Source: Acidobacteria bacterium UBA7540 (lineage in GTDB: Bacteria > Acidobacteriota > Terriglobia > UBA7540). Taken from it: a stretch of DNA of 53,584 nucleotides. The DNA lies in the NCBI GenBank assembly GCA_002478145.1, contig DLMI01000006.1, positions 1 to 53,584 on the forward strand, given 5' to 3'. Below, in pieces: positions 50,859 to 53,584 of the stretch. Numbering within the stretch: position 1 is the stretch's first letter; every line of letters starts with the position of its first letter. A program made the translations under genes and the position numbers. The notes beneath the pieces are model-generated. The model saw nothing but the letters and a program-made list of their open reading frames with translations. It did not search any database and had not been told where the DNA came from.

Positions 50859-51965
50859 ATGAAATCAGCACGCAGAAGAGTCTTGTTTCTCATGCCGAAC
50901 CTCGGCGGCGGGGGAGCGGAGCGAGTGATTGTGACGCTCCTGCGGCATCTGGATCGCTCGCGCTTCGAGCCCCATTTGGCCCTGGTCGATGCGGTTGGTC
51001 CTTACCTTAAGGAACTGTCAGCCGACGTCCTGGTCCATGACCTTAAGGCGCAGCGGGTGCGTTATGCCTTCCCCGGTATGGTTCGGCTGGTGCGCAAGCT
51101 GCGTCCGCAAGTTGTGCATTCAGCGATGTTGGAATTGAATATCGCCTCCATTCTGTGCAGGCCATTTCTTCCCCCGAGAACAAGGGTCCTGATACGCGAA
51201 GACATCTCAACGAGCGCTCAGAACTTCCAGCTCGGGAGAAATCTCAGGGTATGGTCGTTTCTCTACCGCCTGTATGGAAAGGCAGACAAGGTAATCTGTG
51301 TGGCGGATTATGTTCTCAACGACTTGGCTGAGAACTACGGCGTCCCACGGAGCAAGATGGTCAGAATCTATAACCCTGTGGATGTGAGTGAAACGAGGAC
51401 GCTGGCAGACGCGATCGAGAATCCTTACTCCGGGGACGGGCCACACTTGGTTGCGGCAGGCCGTCTGTCAAAACAGAAAGGCTTCGATATTCTTCTTGAA
51501 GCCATGGCGCTAGTTCGCAATTCACTCCCCAATTCTCAACTGACCATCCTTGGGGAAGGAGATCTCCGATCGGAACTCCTGGCGCAACGGGAGCGCTTGA
51601 GCCTGAACGAGGCTGTCCACCTGCCAGGATTCCAATCCAATCCTTTCCCATATTTCAAGCATGCCGATCTGTTTGTGCTCCCTTCGCGTTTTGAGGGCTT
51701 GCCTTTGGTGGTGCTTGAAGCCTTGGCTGTAGGGACGCCGGTGGTGGCTTCGGACTGCCCGGGGGCGCTGCGTGAGATACTTGGGGATTGTCCGAGGGCC
51801 TGGCTGGTCCCGCCTTCCGACCCGAAGGCCTTGGCAGAAGGAATCGTCTCTGCCGTCAATTTTGCAACCAAAGAATTGCAGCCAGACGAAAGACTGGACG
51901 CTTTTCTCAGCCGATTCGACCTGAAGACCCTGGTGCGAGATTACGAGGAAATACTCGAGGCGTAA
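50859..51965 (+). CDS. GT4-family glycosyltransferase
   Basis: 368 residues from the ATG at 50859; no strong ribosome site is seen. The GT-B layout is clear. The N-terminal nucleotide-facing loop is PNLGGGGAERVIVTLL. The donor domain has VAAGRLSKQKGFDILLEA and the E(x7)E-type stretch SRFEGLPLVVLEALAVGTPV. It should transfer a sugar from a nucleotide sugar to a lipid-linked acceptor in the cytoplasm. It belongs to the surface-glycan cluster. Confidence 0.9.
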   Translation: MKSARRRVLFLMPNLGGGGAERVIVTLLRHLDRSRFEPHLALVDAVGPYLKELSADVLVHDLKAQRVRYAFPGMVRLVRKLRPQVVHSAMLELNIASILCRPFLPPRTRVLIREDISTSAQNFQLGRNLRVWSFLYRLYGKADKVICVADYVLNDLAENYGVPRSKMVRIYNPVDVSETRTLADAIENPYSGDGPHLVAAGRLSKQKGFDILLEAMALVRNSLPNSQLTILGEGDLRSELLAQRERLSLNEAVHLPGFQSNPFPYFKHADLFVLPSRFEGLPLVVLEALAVGTPVVASDCPGALREILGDCPRAWLVPPSDPKALAEGIVSAVNFATKELQPDERLDAFLSRFDLKTLVRDYEEILEA

Positions 51966-52270
51966 GGGTGGGAGAACAGGTTCCAGGTGTCAGGTGTCGG
52001 GTGCTGGGGCAATTGTGAATTATGAATTCTATCAAGGCGTTCCGGCCGAGCATCTCCTGACAGGTTGTTCAGAGGAGCTATTCCAGAGTCATCCGGGGTA
52101 GCCGTGCGCGGTGGCGAGATAAAGGATTTGCCATGGGCGGCTTGCGATGCCCCTACACCACTCCGCTTAGAATGACACGCGGATGCCGATCTTCAGCATC
52201 CTGCTAAAGCCCCATTCGCTGCCGAGATGAAGGGGCAACGTGATACCATCTTGTTAGAGGTCAAGGGAAA
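51966..52270. other. Intergenic stretch with word arrays
   Basis: 305 bp holding caggttccaggtgtcaggtg (51977-52007) and aattgtgaattatgaattc (52011-52029). No gene is seen. Confidence 0.5.
51977..52029. repeat. Word arrays of CAGGTGTC and GAATTATG types
   Basis: Two short arrays of different words lie next to each other. The same words are found at 22471, 29120 and 38906. Confidence 0.6.
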
Positions 52271-53104
52271 TTGATAGAAACGAAAAATGGCGAGCCTTCC
52301 AGTTGCGATAGGGCAGGTGCAGAATTCTGGGAGGACTGGTGGAAAAGGAGCCGCCTGCCCGCTCCCATCGATCCTCATCGCCCCGGCCTCAAAAACTATG
52401 TGGTCAGGAAATTTCATCACAGCTTTGAGCGACTCTTTGAAGGCTACGACACCTCTTCAATGGAGCTGATTGAGGTTGGGTGCGCTCAGTCTGTTTATTT
52501 GCCTTATTTTGCGAAACACTTTGGTTTTAAGGTCTCCGGAATTGATCGCTCTGAAATGGGGTGCGATAGGGCTCGCACGATTCTGGAGAGAGAAGGAGTT
52601 AAAGGCGAGGTCTATTGCGCGGATTTCTTCTCAGTTCCGCCACAGCTCATCGGGCGGTTTGATGTCTTGATTTCCTTCGGTGTTGTAGAACATTTTGAGC
52701 AGACCGCGGAAGCTGTGCGGGCCATGGCGAGGTTGCTTAAACCCGAAGGGAGAATGATCACCAACATTCCGAACTTCACCGGCGTATTGGGAGAATATCA
52801 AAAGCTGCTCGATCGAGATATGTACAACGCCCATGTACCTCTTAGTCGCGAGAGTCTGGCTTCCGCTCACCGGGAGGCGGGGTTAGAGATTGAAAGCTGC
52901 GACTATTTTTTACCTATTTGTTTAGAGGTCTATAACTTGGAAAGGTGGCCCAAGCATCTTCTTTACTGGTTCACAATCCGTTCACACACAGCAATATCCA
53001 GGGCCGTGTGGTTCGTCGATGACCACATCGTTCGTATCCGGCAAAACCGTTGGACTTCTCCTTATATCAACTGTGTGGGCCGAAAGCCGCGCGCCCAGGC
53101 CTGA
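52271..53104 (+). CDS. SAM-dependent methyltransferase
   Basis: 277 residues from a TTG at 52271, with GAGG about 10 nt upstream. The SAM-binding fold is seen in LIEVGCAQSVYLPYFAKHF and FDVLISFGVVEHFEQT, with a GRMITNIPNF strand. There is no zinc ribbon, unlike the methyltransferase at 49763. It should act on a glycan or lipid intermediate, given its neighbours. The C-terminal part is helical and basic. Confidence 0.82.
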   Translation: MIETKNGEPSSCDRAGAEFWEDWWKRSRLPAPIDPHRPGLKNYVVRKFHHSFERLFEGYDTSSMELIEVGCAQSVYLPYFAKHFGFKVSGIDRSEMGCDRARTILEREGVKGEVYCADFFSVPPQLIGRFDVLISFGVVEHFEQTAEAVRAMARLLKPEGRMITNIPNFTGVLGEYQKLLDRDMYNAHVPLSRESLASAHREAGLEIESCDYFLPICLEVYNLERWPKHLLYWFTIRSHTAISRAVWFVDDHIVRIRQNRWTSPYINCVGRKPRAQA

Positions 53105-53150
53105 AGGACGCCCAGACTCCAAGAGCGTCCTCGTTCTGGATCATGCACTG

Positions 53151-53186
53151 TCCGCTGCCTACATCCTACAGCCTATTGTCTACCGT
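53151..53186. repeat. Word array of the CCTACAGCC type
   Basis: tccgctgcctacatcctaca and gcctattgtctacc repeat a gcctac-like word. It lies between convergent genes. Confidence 0.5.
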
Positions 53187-53394
53187 TCTTACGCTGTCCC
53201 CCCGGCAGACAGAAGGGGGGCGATGCGCATTAAGCAGAAGGCAGCGGGGAGTGGGGATAGTGAAGAAAGCAATATAGAATTCATAATCAGAATTGTTCCT
53301 AACCCCCTCTTTTCAACTGACCACGGACTCGCCGTGGCGGGACAACCGCTTCAGTGGCCTTTCTCAGCGACCTGCGAGAAAGAGCGAAAGCCTC

Positions 53395-53584
53395 TCAGGC
53401 CCACTTTTCCCGCCAAGCCTGAAACATAAGAACGTTCCACAAGTGACCCTGCCAATTCCGCTGCCCCGAAAGGTGCTCCGCCCAAAGTTCCCTGATCGGT
53501 TCGGACCGGAAAAACCCCTCTCTCCGCAGCCGGTCCTGGTTCAACAGTCCTTCCGCCCAATCGCTGCGGATTCCGGGGCAAGGT
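53395..53584 (-). CDS. Asparagine synthase (glutamine-hydrolysing), C-terminal end only
   Basis: The minus strand is open from the right edge to a TGA at 53395-53397. The translation gives the typical end of AsnB: SDWAEGLLNQDRLRREGFF, then RELWAEHLSGQRNWQGHLWN and VLMFQAWREKW. The N-terminal glutaminase and most of the synthetase domain lie beyond the window. Such genes are common in exopolysaccharide clusters, where they may amidate sugars. It is too short to judge the active site. Confidence 0.85.
   Translation of the reverse strand, partial: PCPGIRSDWAEGLLNQDRLRREGFFRSEPIRELWAEHLSGQRNWQGHLWNVLMFQAWREKWA

Overview
The window most likely comes from an Acidobacteriota chromosome, probably a draft or environmental genome. 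That is an inference from gene content. It has an Oar-type TonB-dependent receptor with a carboxypeptidase-like N-terminal domain, a sigma factor coupled to a Ser/Thr kinase with a TolB/WD40-like sensor half, secreted DUF4097 proteins, choice-of-anchor-D repeat proteins, and gaps full of GC-rich hairpins. There is no rRNA, phage, transposase or CRISPR array. Two proline tRNAs are present.

Layout. 1-6500 is gene-poor: a 3'-truncated surface protein with near-identical 318-bp repeats, a PEGA-domain protein, a decayed gene and a secreted protein, separated by hairpin-rich DNA. 6905-10523 holds a sigma factor and a 1014-residue kinase that overlap. 11207-18565 is a housekeeping run, tilS-hpt-like-ftsH-(small membrane protein)-folP-glmM. 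18664-24653 holds two secreted proteins (one frameshifted), a DksA-like protein, a GalT-like protein, an Smr protein, two tRNA-Pro genes, a MerR regulator and a ROK kinase. 24695-30528, on the minus strand, holds the TonB-dependent receptor, an HEINH protein and a type I phosphodiesterase.

30766-36846 is the most interesting part. Two fluoride (crcB-type) riboswitches lie 1.6 kb apart. The first leads enolase, the classical fluoride-inhibited enzyme. The second has a textbook terminator switch and leads a tightly packed six-gene operon: a small helical protein, a 74-residue protein, a zinc-ribbon/HEAT protein, a P-loop ATPase, a dynamin-like GTPase, and a second small helical protein that looks like a paralogue of the first. 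No fluoride exporter gene is visible here. I read this as a candidate fluoride-induced membrane-remodelling or stress system whose function is unknown.

37119-44015 holds two DUF4097-type proteins, a stand-alone MEDS-domain sensor, an MscS channel and the Lon protease. 44225-53584 is a glycan/envelope cluster: TM2 and DUF2752 membrane proteins, an O-antigen ligase-like protein, two MurJ-family flippases, two methyltransferases, a GT4 glycosyltransferase and the end of an asparagine synthase.

Two kinds of unexplained repeat run through the window. One is short palindromic elements, of which at least two sit inside coding frames (the kinase and the O-antigen ligase). The other is 'word arrays': degenerate 7-10 nt words repeated a few times, often facing an inverted array.
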